A stretch of 51,666 nucleotides of DNA from contig JAOIOC010000002.1 in assembly GCA_028140145.1 (NCBI GenBank), positions 66,297-117,962 of the forward strand, given 5' to 3'. Shown piece after piece: positions 33,875 through 43,405 of this stretch. A model generated the notes under the pieces. It was not told where the DNA came from, ran no database searches, and worked only from the letters and a program-made list of their open reading frames with translations. Each line of letters opens with the position of its first letter. The first letter of the stretch is position 1. The translations under genes and the position numbers were made by a program. This DNA comes from SAR86 cluster bacterium (GTDB lineage Bacteria; Pseudomonadota; Gammaproteobacteria; Magnimaribacterales; AG-339-G14).

Positions 33875-35310
33875 AAAGTCTAAACAATTTATTAGACGGC
33901 AATAAATTAAAAAGTGATATTCAATTTAAAAAATTATGCATCAATTCAAATGACATAGAACCAGGAGATATTTTTGTTGCATTAAAAAATTCTTCCAAAA
34001 GAGATGGAAATAAATATATAGATCATGCTTTTGATAACGGAGCATTAGCCGTTCTTTCTGGCATACACCATGCCAATGATAATAGAAACATAATTCATGT
34101 ATCTAAGTTAGAAGAAAAACTAGTAGATCTGGCAAATAAGGCCTATGCGTATAATCAAGTTAAAAAGATATTTGGTATAACTGGTACAAATGGTAAGACC
34201 AGCACAATTAATTTTCTCAAACAATTACATGAACAGCTAAATATGAAGGTATCTTTTTTTAATTCTATTGAAAATGGAGGTTCAGGCCTAAAGATACTAT
34301 CTTCAAATATGACAACTCCTGATATCTTTAAACTTTATAGGTTTTTAGAAATATCAAGTGAACACAATATTGAGAATTCTTTGCTAGAGGTTTCATCTCA
34401 TGCAATACATCAAAAAAGGACCGGAGATATCGAAATCAAATTTAAGGGATTAACAAGTTTCTCTGAAGACCATCTTGATTACCACGGCAATATGGAGAAG
34501 TATTCAGACATAAAAGAATCTTTTTTTGATTCCGATGACTTTTCGCTAGAAGGATATGTATTTAATGAAGACAATTATTTAGGTACAAAACTTAAACAAA
34601 AATACAAAAATTCTTATTCATATTCATTTCATAAGAAAGATGCTGATGTATTCATACATAAAAGCTCGTCAAATAAATTTTTATTAGATTCAGACGATAT
34701 CTTGCCGAAAAAAATTAATGTTAACTTCCAAGGAGACCATTATTTCTCAAATCTGGTTTGTGCTCTTCTTTTGTTTAAGGTTGCAAACCAAGACGTTAAT
34801 TTATCAAACATAGATTTTTTTGACCTTAGCCTGCCCGAAGGAAGAAATCAAAAAATAGATTTTGAAGGAAGAGATGTTTTCATTGATTTTGCACATACTC
34901 CTGATGCATTGGATGCAAGTTTAAAATCTTTAAGAAGTACACATTCTGGAAATTTAATTTGTCTATTTGGATGTGGCGGTGATAGAGATAAATCTAAAAG
35001 GTCAAAGATGGGAAAAATAGCAGAAAATTTATCTGATCAGGTTTTCGTTACCAATGATAATCCTAGGAGTGAAGATCCTGAAACAATTGTTGGAGATATA
35101 TTATCAGAGTGTTCATCAAAGAATATAAATGTAATTTTTGATAGAAAAGAAGCTATTCTTGAATCACTTGAATCACTTGTTAATAGTAAACCCGGTTCTG
35201 CATTATTAATTGCAGGCAAGGGAAATGAAAATTATCAAGAATTTGAGAATGGATTAAGAAAAGATTTTAGTGATTTTGAAGTAGTGATGAGTTTTAAGAA
35301 TGCTTTTTAA
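33871..35310 (+). CDS. murE: UDP-MurNAc-L-Ala-D-Glu:meso-diaminopimelate ligase
   Basis: Adds the third residue of the peptidoglycan stem peptide. The 479-residue Mur ligase has the ATP loop GITGTNGKTST, the carbamoylated-lysine region SEDHLDYHGNMEKYSDIK, and D396-N-P-R399, the motif that marks meso-diaminopimelate rather than lysine specificity. It overlaps ftsI by 4 bases (ATGA) and murF by 11. Confidence 0.97.
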   Translation: MKSLNNLLDGNKLKSDIQFKKLCINSNDIEPGDIFVALKNSSKRDGNKYIDHAFDNGALAVLSGIHHANDNRNIIHVSKLEEKLVDLANKAYAYNQVKKIFGITGTNGKTSTINFLKQLHEQLNMKVSFFNSIENGGSGLKILSSNMTTPDIFKLYRFLEISSEHNIENSLLEVSSHAIHQKRTGDIEIKFKGLTSFSEDHLDYHGNMEKYSDIKESFFDSDDFSLEGYVFNEDNYLGTKLKQKYKNSYSYSFHKKDADVFIHKSSSNKFLLDSDDILPKKINVNFQGDHYFSNLVCALLLFKVANQDVNLSNIDFFDLSLPEGRNQKIDFEGRDVFIDFAHTPDALDASLKSLRSTHSGNLICLFGCGGDRDKSKRSKMGKIAENLSDQVFVTNDNPRSEDPETIVGDILSECSSKNINVIFDRKEAILESLESLVNSKPGSALLIAGKGNENYQEFENGLRKDFSDFEVVMSFKNAF

Positions 35311-36538
35311 ATTTTCAAACCAAATATTAGCCGCTAAATTAAATCTTGAGAAACCTAAGAAAGAATTTGTATCCTCAAAAATAGTTACAGACTCTAGAAA
35401 AATTTCAAAAGGCGATTGTTTTCTTGCTTTAAAGGGGCCTAGTTTCAATGGGCATGATTTTATTGATGAAGCACTGGATAGGGGAGCCTCTTTTGTTATT
35501 TCTGAAAAAAATCATCCTCAAGATGAAAAAATTCTAGGCGTTAATTCAACTCATGAATGTTTATCTTTTTTAGCTAAATATCAAAGAAAAAAGTTTGAAG
35601 GTAAAGTTGTAGGCATCACAGGAAGCAATGGTAAAACTTCGACTAAATTGCTATTGAGCTCTCTTTTATCCGACAAATATGATCCATCTCAAGTTTATGT
35701 ATCACCTGGAAACTGGAATAATTTTTACGGATTATGCTTTAGTCTCCTAGAATTAAAAAAACATCATAAATTTGGAATTTTTGAGATAGGAACGAATGAC
35801 TTTGGTGAAATAAATGAATTGTCGTCAATATTGCAGCCCGAAGTTGGAGTCATAACATCAATTGGAAAAGCTCACCTAGAAAAATTAATAAGTCTTGAGG
35901 GAGTTGCACAAGAGAAATCTGATATTTTTAAAAATGTTTTACTTCAAGGAACTTGTATCTTCCCAGATATTAATACTCATCTCAGTGAGTTTCATGCTAA
36001 GTCTCATGATAAAGAGATCAGATCCTTTTCTAGTGATGGATTAAATGCAAAAAAATCAAACAGTAAGTGTGTAGAAGCTATTCTAGTAAGTTTAGGCATA
36101 GAAAATATATCTTTTGATCAAATATATAATTTATCAAAAGATGTTGTCGTCCCATCTAGGACAGAGCAAGGCTATAACTCTAAGGGTGTTTTGATAATTG
36201 ATGATACTTACAATGCAAATCCTGATTCATTTAAAGAGGCATTTAGAGTCTTAGATTCTACCGATAAAGAAAATAAAATTTGTGTTATTGGTGATATGAA
36301 AGAGCTAGGTACAGACTTTCAGCAAGAAATGAAAAAAATAATCGATGAAGCCTGTGAGAGATTTGATTACGTTTTTTTATTTAACTCCAAATTTGAACTC
36401 TCGAAGGAGAATGTAGTCAAAATAAATATTGCTAATGCAGAAGAAAAGATCGGATCTTTATTGAGTAAAAATACTGCCATATTATTTAAGGCATCTAGAT
36501 CAGTTAAAATAGAAGACTGCATGAATATTTTTAAATAA
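35300..36538 (+). CDS. murF: UDP-MurNAc-tripeptide:D-Ala-D-Ala ligase
   Basis: Adds D-Ala-D-Ala made by Ddl (also in this cluster) to the UDP-MurNAc tripeptide. The 412-residue protein has the ATP loop GITGSNGKTSTK, EIGTNDFGEI and GVITSIGKAHLE in the central domain, and DDTYNANPDSFKEA in the C-terminal domain. It is somewhat short of E. coli MurF (452). The stop overlaps the mraY start by one base (TAATG). Confidence 0.96.
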   Translation: MLFKFSNQILAAKLNLEKPKKEFVSSKIVTDSRKISKGDCFLALKGPSFNGHDFIDEALDRGASFVISEKNHPQDEKILGVNSTHECLSFLAKYQRKKFEGKVVGITGSNGKTSTKLLLSSLLSDKYDPSQVYVSPGNWNNFYGLCFSLLELKKHHKFGIFEIGTNDFGEINELSSILQPEVGVITSIGKAHLEKLISLEGVAQEKSDIFKNVLLQGTCIFPDINTHLSEFHAKSHDKEIRSFSSDGLNAKKSNSKCVEAILVSLGIENISFDQIYNLSKDVVVPSRTEQGYNSKGVLIIDDTYNANPDSFKEAFRVLDSTDKENKICVIGDMKELGTDFQQEMKKIIDEACERFDYVFLFNSKFELSKENVVKINIANAEEKIGSLLSKNTAILFKASRSVKIEDCMNIFK

Positions 36539-37620
36539 TGTTTTTACCTATTTTAGAAATTCTAGCTGAAAGCTATGGTCCCTTGAGGATTTTCAATTAT
36601 CTTACTTTTAGAGCAATTTTAGCCACTCTAACTTCATTGATTTTTTGCCTATCCTTTGGAAATTGGTTCATTAATTTTTTGAAAATGGAAAGGTTTAATC
36701 AATACATTAGAAAAGAAGGACCCGAAAGACATCTTGTTAAAGAAGGAACTCCAACAATGGGGGGGCTGCTGATCTTAGCAGCTGTTGTATTTTCAGTTTT
36801 TTGTTGGGGGGATTTATCAAATAAGTACCTGTGGTTGGTATTATTTATGACGATTTCATTTGGAGTAATTGGCTGGATAGATGATTTAACTAAACTAAAA
36901 TCTCAGTCAAGCAATGGACTTACAAGTAGGCAGAAGTTTTTTTGGCAGTCTCTATCAGCTTTTATCGGCATAATAATCTTTTATACATATTCCACTAATC
37001 CTCTTGAGACGAGCTTAATAATTCCTTTTTTCAAAGATTTTTCTTTGCCGTTAGGTTTATTTTTTATTTTCTTTTCTTATTTTGTAATTGTTGGTTCAAG
37101 TAGCGCGGTGAATCTTACAGATGGCTTGGATGGTCTAGCAATAATGCCTTCAGTAATGATTGCAGCTGCTTTAGGGGTTCTTGGATATGCATCTGGAAAC
37201 ATAATCATTTCAGATTATCTCAATATTCCATATTTGCCACTATCAGGTGAAATGCTTGTATTTTGTGGAGCTATTGTAGGCTCTGGAATTGGATTTCTAT
37301 GGTTCAATACTTATCCTGCTCAAGTCTTTATGGGAGATGTAGGCTCTCTTTCATTAGGGGCAGCACTTGGAGCAATTGCGGTTATGATAAGGCAAGAAAT
37401 AGTATTTGCGATAATGGCAGGAGTTTTTGTTGCCGAGACGTTATCTGTCATGATCCAGGTTACTTCATACAAATTAACTGGTAAAAGGGTGTTCAAAATG
37501 GCTCCTTTGCATCACCATTTTGAATTATTAGGATGGGCAGAACCAAAGATTATTGTGAGATTCTGGATAATTACATTAATTCTAATTCTTATTGGATTTG
37601 CTACCCTCAGACTTAGGTAG
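36538..37620 (+). CDS. mraY: Phospho-MurNAc-pentapeptide translocase MraY
   Basis: Integral membrane enzyme that loads the Mur pentapeptide onto undecaprenyl phosphate to give lipid I. The 360-residue protein has about ten membrane helices, the Mg2+-binding region GWIDDLTKL, NLTDGLDGLA, FNTYPAQVFMGDVGSLSLG, and the histidine motif PLHHHFELLGW. Length equals E. coli MraY (360). Confidence 0.98.
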   Translation: MFLPILEILAESYGPLRIFNYLTFRAILATLTSLIFCLSFGNWFINFLKMERFNQYIRKEGPERHLVKEGTPTMGGLLILAAVVFSVFCWGDLSNKYLWLVLFMTISFGVIGWIDDLTKLKSQSSNGLTSRQKFFWQSLSAFIGIIIFYTYSTNPLETSLIIPFFKDFSLPLGLFFIFFSYFVIVGSSSAVNLTDGLDGLAIMPSVMIAAALGVLGYASGNIIISDYLNIPYLPLSGEMLVFCGAIVGSGIGFLWFNTYPAQVFMGDVGSLSLGAALGAIAVMIRQEIVFAIMAGVFVAETLSVMIQVTSYKLTGKRVFKMAPLHHHFELLGWAEPKIIVRFWIITLILILIGFATLRLR

Positions 37621-37624
37621 CCAA

Positions 37625-38827
37625 GTGTCAAAAAAAACTTCACGATCACTTATTTTAGGACTTGGTCAAACTGGCTTATCTCTTTTTAATTACTTAATAA
37701 AATTTGAACAAGAGCCAATTATTTTTGATACCAGAGATGATCCTCCATGCAAAAAAGAATTACTTAAAAAAAGTAAAAATCCTCTAATTATTTCTAATCT
37801 CAAGGAGATAGCTTTTGATGAGGTTCGATCGTGTTATGTCAGTCCTGGATTTGATATCAGTCATGAAATAGTTAAAAAGTTGAACACTCATAACATTGAA
37901 ATCCTTTCAGATTTAGATCTCTTTTTGAAAGTTCATGCTAAAAAATCAATTCTTGTTACAGGAACAAATGGAAAAACATCTGTAGTATCTTTGCTTCAAC
38001 ACATCATGAAATCCTTGGAACTTAAGGTTAAAGGTATAGGAAATAATGGTTTCCCTGTGCTTGATCACATTGAAGATCAACTGGATTATTTTGTAATCGA
38101 AGTATCTTCTTTTCAGATAGAAAGGACAAAGTCTTTATCAAGCTTAGTTTCTGTATTATTAAATATTTCTCCTGATCATTTAGATGTTCACGATTCTTTT
38201 GAACATTACAAAAAAATAAAAAAAAGGATATTTGAAAACTCAAACTTTAAAATTGGACCTGAAGGATTAGGATTAGATTTAGATTTCATTCTGCCTGGGA
38301 TCACAGATCATGAAATTTATAATAAAGAAGCTGTAAAAAGGATTCTTTTACACATAGGTCTCAAAAAAAAATCCATTGAGGAGAAAATACTTACCTTTAA
38401 TCCGCTTCCCCATCGTCTTGAAGATATTTCTTTAAATGAACACCTCACCATCATAAATGACTCTAAATCTACCAATCCACATTCACTTAATGCTGCAATA
38501 AATAAATATAAAGATGAAAAAATTATTTTAATTATGGGCGGATTAAAAAAGAATCTAAGTTTTAGACCACTTATGGAGGTTCTTAAGAGAAATACTAAGA
38601 AAGTTTTTGTTTATGGTGCAGACAGAGAAAAGATTTCAAATGAAATAGAAGAGTTAAATCCAATCGTGCTTGAGAGTATGGCTCGAGCTGTGAAAGAGGC
38701 TATTAATTATTCAACTAAAAATGATTTGGTCTTATTTTCTCCCGGTTGTTCAAGTTTTGATGAATTTCAAAATTATGAAGAAAGAGGGTCTAAGTTTAAA
38801 GAATTAATCAAAAAATATGTTGTCTAG
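37625..38827 (+). CDS. murD: UDP-N-acetylmuramoyl-L-alanine:D-glutamate ligase
   Basis: Adds D-glutamate to the Mur stem peptide. Starting at GTG 37625, four bases after the mraY stop, the 400-residue protein opens with the nucleotide-sugar domain SLILGLGQTGLSL, then the ATP loop VTGTNGKTSV, NISPDHLDVHDSFEHY, and the C-terminal INDSKSTNPHSLNAAI. A TTG at 37592 would add 11 residues inside mraY that do not look conserved, so the GTG was preferred. It overlaps ftsW by 11 bases. Confidence 0.94.
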   Translation: MSKKTSRSLILGLGQTGLSLFNYLIKFEQEPIIFDTRDDPPCKKELLKKSKNPLIISNLKEIAFDEVRSCYVSPGFDISHEIVKKLNTHNIEILSDLDLFLKVHAKKSILVTGTNGKTSVVSLLQHIMKSLELKVKGIGNNGFPVLDHIEDQLDYFVIEVSSFQIERTKSLSSLVSVLLNISPDHLDVHDSFEHYKKIKKRIFENSNFKIGPEGLGLDLDFILPGITDHEIYNKEAVKRILLHIGLKKKSIEEKILTFNPLPHRLEDISLNEHLTIINDSKSTNPHSLNAAINKYKDEKIILIMGGLKKNLSFRPLMEVLKRNTKKVFVYGADREKISNEIEELNPIVLESMARAVKEAINYSTKNDLVLFSPGCSSFDEFQNYEERGSKFKELIKKYVV

Positions 38828-39989
38828 AAAGCAAAACTTTGTAAATAGAATTTTATTTGGAAGTCACGATCGGAACATTAATTTTGATAATTTCGACTTC
38901 ACAACAATAACAATATCTGTTTTCTTAGCTTTCTTTGGAATCTTGATGGTTTCGAGCATTTCATTTAACGAGTTAACCACTAGGCACATATTTAATTTGA
39001 TGGTGGGTTTCGTTCTTTTCTTTTTTATATTCAGGTTTGAGATGAGTACATGGAGAAATATTGATTTATATCTTATTTTTTTATCGCTCTTTCTTTTGTT
39101 GATACTCTTAGTACCGAATCTTGCACCAGAAATAAACGGAGCAAAGAGGTGGATAAGGTTCCTTGGTTTTAGTTTCCAGCCTGCTGAATTAGCCAAGTTA
39201 TCATTATTGATTTATGTGTCATCTTTTTGTATCAGGAAGAAAGAAGAATTCAAATCAAATTGGACAGGTTTTTGGAAGCCCATTTTCATAATGGTCTCTC
39301 TTATTTCTTTAATTTTATTGCAACCAGACCTAGGTTCTTCAACAATTATCTTTTTGGTCACTCTCACAATTATGTTTATAGCTGGCGCGCCTATTATTCA
39401 TTTTATTGCAATCTCCATGGTAGGTCTTTTTACATTTATTTTGATGATTTTTTTGGTTCCTTGGAGATTTCAAAGAATACTTACATTTATGAATCCATGG
39501 GAAAATGCCCAAGAAGGAGGATATCAACTGACAAGATCCTTTTCTGCTATTGGCAGAGGTGACTGGTTTGGCACCGGATATGGAGAAAGTTGGTTGAAAT
39601 TAAATTTACTGCCAGACGCTCAAACTGACTTTGTTTTTTCAATTATTTTGGAAGAATTTGGTAGTTTTTTTGGATTAATTTTAATTTTTATTTTTCTAGT
39701 TTTAGTCATAAGATGTTTCATGATTGGACGTTTAGCAAGACAAATGAATCAAATGTTCAATTCATTTATTGCATATGGCATAGGTACTCTGATTGGGTTA
39801 CATGTTTTTATCAATATAGGCGTGTCTATCGGACTACTTCCTACAAAAGGGCTGACGTTGCCTTTTTTGAGCTATGGCGGTTCCAATTTATTTCTGACCT
39901 TTATTTTGATTTCACTGATTCAAAGAATATATTTTGAATTAAATGAATCAGATAGACATAAAGTGATATCGAGGAGGAAAAATTTCTAA
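38817..39989 (+). CDS. ftsW: Septal peptidoglycan glycosyltransferase FtsW
   Basis: SEDS-family polymerase that builds septal glycan strands with FtsI. The 390-residue protein has about ten membrane helices, the FtsW signature SFQPAELAKL, WENAQEGGYQLTRSFSAIGRGDWFGTGYGES, the catalytic-aspartate segment LPDAQTDFVFSIILEEFG, and LPTKGLTLPFLSYGGSNL. A strong GAGGAGG sequence in its last codons serves murG. Confidence 0.97.
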   Translation: MLSRKQNFVNRILFGSHDRNINFDNFDFTTITISVFLAFFGILMVSSISFNELTTRHIFNLMVGFVLFFFIFRFEMSTWRNIDLYLIFLSLFLLLILLVPNLAPEINGAKRWIRFLGFSFQPAELAKLSLLIYVSSFCIRKKEEFKSNWTGFWKPIFIMVSLISLILLQPDLGSSTIIFLVTLTIMFIAGAPIIHFIAISMVGLFTFILMIFLVPWRFQRILTFMNPWENAQEGGYQLTRSFSAIGRGDWFGTGYGESWLKLNLLPDAQTDFVFSIILEEFGSFFGLILIFIFLVLVIRCFMIGRLARQMNQMFNSFIAYGIGTLIGLHVFINIGVSIGLLPTKGLTLPFLSYGGSNLFLTFILISLIQRIYFELNESDRHKVISRRKNF

Positions 39990-41052
39990 AAAATTCTTCA
40001 TAGTTGCAGGAGGAACAGGAGGTCATGTATTTCCTGCTGAGCAAATTGCGAGAGACTTATTAAAAAAAGATATCTCCATAATCTGGATTGGTACAGCCAG
40101 AGGACCTGAGAAAAATATATGTAAAAAGCTTGGTATCAAATTTATAGAATATGATTTGGTAGGTTTCAGAGGAAAGGGCTTGATTAATAAACTTTCTTCA
40201 GTTCTAAAACTATTTCGCTCTGGATTAAAATTTTTTTTCAAATATAGAGTTTTCTCCAGTCAGAATGATCAAATGATTGTTTTTGGAGGATACACTTCAT
40301 TGATCGCTTTATTTTTCCCTTTAAGAACAATCTACGCACAAGAGCAAAATTCAATACCTGGTTCTGCAATAAGGATTCTTTCAAAGTTAAAATATCTTGA
40401 TAAAGTATTTCTGGGCTTCGGTCAGGCGTCTAATTATTTCAAAAAAACTAAAGTCAATTTTCTTATTGATAGTGGCAATCCTATACGGGATGAACTATTA
40501 GGCTTAAAACAAAAAAATATTGATCAGTTTAACAACCTTCTAATAATTGGTGGCAGCCAAGGTTCAGATTTTTTAAATCATTTGGTTCCAAAAGTTCTTG
40601 GGGGAATCGATAAAAACAGCTTGAAAATCCGTCATCAGTGTGGATTAAATCATAGAGAAATCACCCAAGAAGCTTATAAGAAAAATAATGTGAATAATCA
40701 ATTCACAGTAAGTGAATTTATAGATGATATGAGGGAAGCATATGAATGGAGCGATATTGTCATTTGTAGGGGAGGCGCACTGACAATATCAGAATTAATC
40801 AAGGTTAGAAGATCAGCATTTATAATTCCAATTCCAAATTCAATTGATAATCACCAAATTTTAAATGCTAAATTTTTTGAAGAAAGAGGATTTGGAAAGG
40901 TTTTTGAACAAGATGCCGATATTGATAACTTGATATCAAGCCTAAGAAAATCAATTTTAGATAATAGTTCTGTAAAAAGTTATTATGAGCAACTTAATAA
41001 GAATTCATTTAGTAACTCTTCGAAAATTATCATTGATAATTTAAATATCTAA
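39982..41052 (+). CDS. murG: Lipid II synthase MurG, with a probable ATT start codon
   Basis: Peripheral membrane glycosyltransferase that adds GlcNAc to lipid I. The essential glycine loop AGGTGGH is encoded at 40006-40026, and the open frame from the TGA at 39964 to that loop contains no ATG, GTG or TTG. ATT 39982 lies 4 bases after GAGGAGG (39971-39977) and gives 356 residues, almost equal to E. coli MurG (355). Later family motifs are GGSQGSDFLNHLVPKV, TVSEFIDDMREAYEWSDIVICRGGALTISEL. The first TTG, at 40156, would remove 58 residues including the loop. The gene overlaps ftsW by 8 bases. Confidence 0.9.
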   Translation: MSKKFFIVAGGTGGHVFPAEQIARDLLKKDISIIWIGTARGPEKNICKKLGIKFIEYDLVGFRGKGLINKLSSVLKLFRSGLKFFFKYRVFSSQNDQMIVFGGYTSLIALFFPLRTIYAQEQNSIPGSAIRILSKLKYLDKVFLGFGQASNYFKKTKVNFLIDSGNPIRDELLGLKQKNIDQFNNLLIIGGSQGSDFLNHLVPKVLGGIDKNSLKIRHQCGLNHREITQEAYKKNNVNNQFTVSEFIDDMREAYEWSDIVICRGGALTISELIKVRRSAFIIPIPNSIDNHQILNAKFFEERGFGKVFEQDADIDNLISSLRKSILDNSSVKSYYEQLNKNSFSNSSKIIIDNLNI

Positions 41053-42425
41053 TGTCCAGCATAAAAAATATTCATCTAATTGGTATCGGTGGAGCAGGTA
41101 TGAGCGGAATTGCAGAAATTCTTCACAACCAAGATTATTCTGTCTCAGGAAGTGATCTAGAGGATACAAATGTGACAAAAAGATTAAAAAATCTAGGGGT
41201 AAAAATTTTTAAAGGCCACAAAGAAAATAATGTCTTAAAAAAAGATCTTGTGGTGATTTCATCGGCAATATCAAAAAAAAATGTTGAGCTTAAAAAAGCA
41301 ATTTCTATGGGCATACCAGTTATTCCTAGAGCTGAAATGTTGGCTAATCTTATGATGCTTAAAAATAGCATTGCGGTAGCAGGCAGCCATGGAAAAACCA
41401 CCGTAACTTGCATGATGGCTCATATTTTCACTGAGGCAGGCCTTGATCCTACTTACATCATTGGAGGCAAAGTAAAGTCTTTTGAATCAAATGCTAAATT
41501 AGGTCTTGGTGAGCATATCATTGCAGAAGCTGACGAGAGTGATGGATCTTTCTTAAACCTCAGGCCTCTGAAAGCTTTAGTTACAAATATAGATAACGAT
41601 CATTTAGGTACTTATGGTAATGACTTTAATAATTTAAAAAGGTCTTTCAAAAAATTTTGTCTCTCATTACCTTTTCAAGGCTACTTAATTGCCAATGGCG
41701 ATGATAAATCGATTAAAAATATTATTAAAAACATACCAAGGAATTCTTTTTCTTTTGGAAAAGATAAAGGTAACGACTATCAAATCAAAGATATAAAACA
41801 AAACATCAGAGGAACAAGTTTTAAGCTACAAGATAATTTCTTTAAAAAAGATTATAGCTTTTCCATGTCAATGCATGGCGAACATAACGTTATGAATGCA
41901 ACATCTGCGATTGTTGCCGCTATTCAAGAAAATATTGATGTATCTATCATAAAAAAATCACTCAAAACTTGCTCCTCAATCGAAAGACGTTTTGAAATTA
42001 TTTCTCATGATATCTTTTCAAAAAAGATTACTCTTGTTGATGATTACGGACATCATCCCAAAGAGATTAAATATTCTCACGACACAGCATCAGAAATATG
42101 GAAAAACAAAAAAAAGATTGTTGTTTTTCAACCGCATAGATACACACGAACCAAGGATCTTTTTGATGAATTTATAAAAACTCTTTTAAATATAGAAAAC
42201 CTTCTATTGCTTGATATTTATCCCGCTAGCGAGAAGATAATTAAAGGCTACGAAGGCAAAGATCTATTTCAAGCTCTTAAAAAGAATGGCTCAAAGGTAG
42301 TATTTTGTCAAAATCATACTGAGGTAATTGAAAAACTCGAAAATATGACCGAAGGAAATGAGGTTATCATAACTCAGGGAGCAGGGACGACCTCAGAGCT
42401 TGCAAGAAAGATATCAAATCAATGA
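41052..42425 (+). CDS. murC: UDP-N-acetylmuramate:L-alanine ligase
   Basis: Adds L-alanine to UDP-MurNAc, the first stem-peptide step. The 457-residue protein has GIGGAGMSGIAEIL at the start, the ATP loop AVAGSHGKTTVTCMM, EADESDGSFL, NIDNDHLGTYGNDF, and DDYGHHPKEIKYS followed by VVFQPHRYTRTKDLFDEF. It overlaps murG by one base and ddl by 4. Confidence 0.98.
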   Translation: MSSIKNIHLIGIGGAGMSGIAEILHNQDYSVSGSDLEDTNVTKRLKNLGVKIFKGHKENNVLKKDLVVISSAISKKNVELKKAISMGIPVIPRAEMLANLMMLKNSIAVAGSHGKTTVTCMMAHIFTEAGLDPTYIIGGKVKSFESNAKLGLGEHIIAEADESDGSFLNLRPLKALVTNIDNDHLGTYGNDFNNLKRSFKKFCLSLPFQGYLIANGDDKSIKNIIKNIPRNSFSFGKDKGNDYQIKDIKQNIRGTSFKLQDNFFKKDYSFSMSMHGEHNVMNATSAIVAAIQENIDVSIIKKSLKTCSSIERRFEIISHDIFSKKITLVDDYGHHPKEIKYSHDTASEIWKNKKKIVVFQPHRYTRTKDLFDEFIKTLLNIENLLLLDIYPASEKIIKGYEGKDLFQALKKNGSKVVFCQNHTEVIEKLENMTEGNEVIITQGAGTTSELARKISNQ

Positions 42426-43339
42426 TAAAAAAAAATATCGCAGTACTATGCGGCGGTTGGTCAGAGGAAAGGCTCATTTCATTAAAGAGTGGGGATTCGG
42501 TGTACAAATGTCTTAAAGAAAACGGTTACGAAGTTTCAAAAATTGATGTCAAAACCGCCAATGAAGCATTTAATGAGGAGCTATATTCTAAGTTCGATCT
42601 AGTTTTTATTTTGCTTCACGGCAGAGGAGGGGAAGATGGAGAAATTCAAAAGTTCTTTGAGGAAAATGACATTGCATTTACCGGATCAAATTCGCAGTCT
42701 TCTAGAATTACGATGAATAAAATAAAGACCAAAGAAATTTGGAAGAATAACAACATTAAAACACCGGAATATTTTATCTATGAGGAAAATTTTCAAATAG
42801 ATAATTTATCTTCATTCGAAAAGTGGGTAATAAAGCCAAATTTAGAGGGATCTTCTAACGGCATCTCCTTTTATAACAACATTGAAGGTAAAGAGGATTT
42901 TGAAAAAAAAATTAATCTAGCTAAAAAATATGATAATTCAGTTTTAATAGAAAGGTTTATAGATGGAAAAGAAATAACGGTACCGATAATTAACAAAAGA
43001 TGCCTTAGGCCCATTCATATTATTCCAGAAGGTGAGTTTTATGATTTTGATGCCAAATATATTTCCAATAAGACAAAATATTTAGAGTACGCCATAGAAT
43101 CAGAAAGGTTGGATACTTTGAACAATCTCGTAATTCATGCATATGAACTTGTCGGCGCCGAAAATTGGGGCCGTATTGATATTATTGATGACGGCATAGA
43201 TTATTTCCTTATAGAACTTAACTCGGTTCCCGGCATGACGGAAACTAGTTTAGTACCAAAATCATCCCATCTCTCTGGCATTAGCTATCTTGAATTACTG
43301 GAGAGCATTATGGATGATGCTCTTGCCAAAAAAGCTTAA
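42422..43339 (+). CDS. ddl: D-alanine:D-alanine ligase
   Basis: ATP-grasp enzyme making the D-Ala-D-Ala dipeptide used by MurF; Alr, encoded about 3 kb downstream, supplies D-alanine. The 305-residue protein has CGGWSEERLISLKSG, LHGRGGEDGEIQ, WVIKPNLEGSSNGI, ENWGRIDIIDDG, and ELNSVPGMTETSLVPKS. In the usual cluster ftsQ-ftsA-ftsZ would come next; here the cluster ends with ddl. Confidence 0.97.
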   Translation: MIKKNIAVLCGGWSEERLISLKSGDSVYKCLKENGYEVSKIDVKTANEAFNEELYSKFDLVFILLHGRGGEDGEIQKFFEENDIAFTGSNSQSSRITMNKIKTKEIWKNNNIKTPEYFIYEENFQIDNLSSFEKWVIKPNLEGSSNGISFYNNIEGKEDFEKKINLAKKYDNSVLIERFIDGKEITVPIINKRCLRPIHIIPEGEFYDFDAKYISNKTKYLEYAIESERLDTLNNLVIHAYELVGAENWGRIDIIDDGIDYFLIELNSVPGMTETSLVPKSSHLSGISYLELLESIMDDALAKKA

Positions 43340-43362
43340 TTTCTCTAGAATCGCATCCTTTC

Positions 43363-43392
43363 TTGCTGAGATATAAAAATTTTAGCTATAAA
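43363..43392 (+). promoter_or_regulatory. Candidate promoter for rpsF-rpsR-rplI
   Basis: TATAAA at 43387-43392 (five of six) lies 18 bases after TTGCTG at 43363-43368 (three of six) in the 66-base gap between ddl and rpsF. The transcript start would be close to the rpsF ATG at 43406, leaving a very short leader. Weak -35, so tentative. Confidence 0.35.
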
Positions 43393-43405
43393 CCATAAGA
43401 AAAAT

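Noticed and set aside
40156-41052. murG starting at TTG 40156
   Set aside because: It would drop the N-terminal 58 residues including the essential GGTGGH loop; the upstream ATT with GAGGAGG restores a normal MurG.
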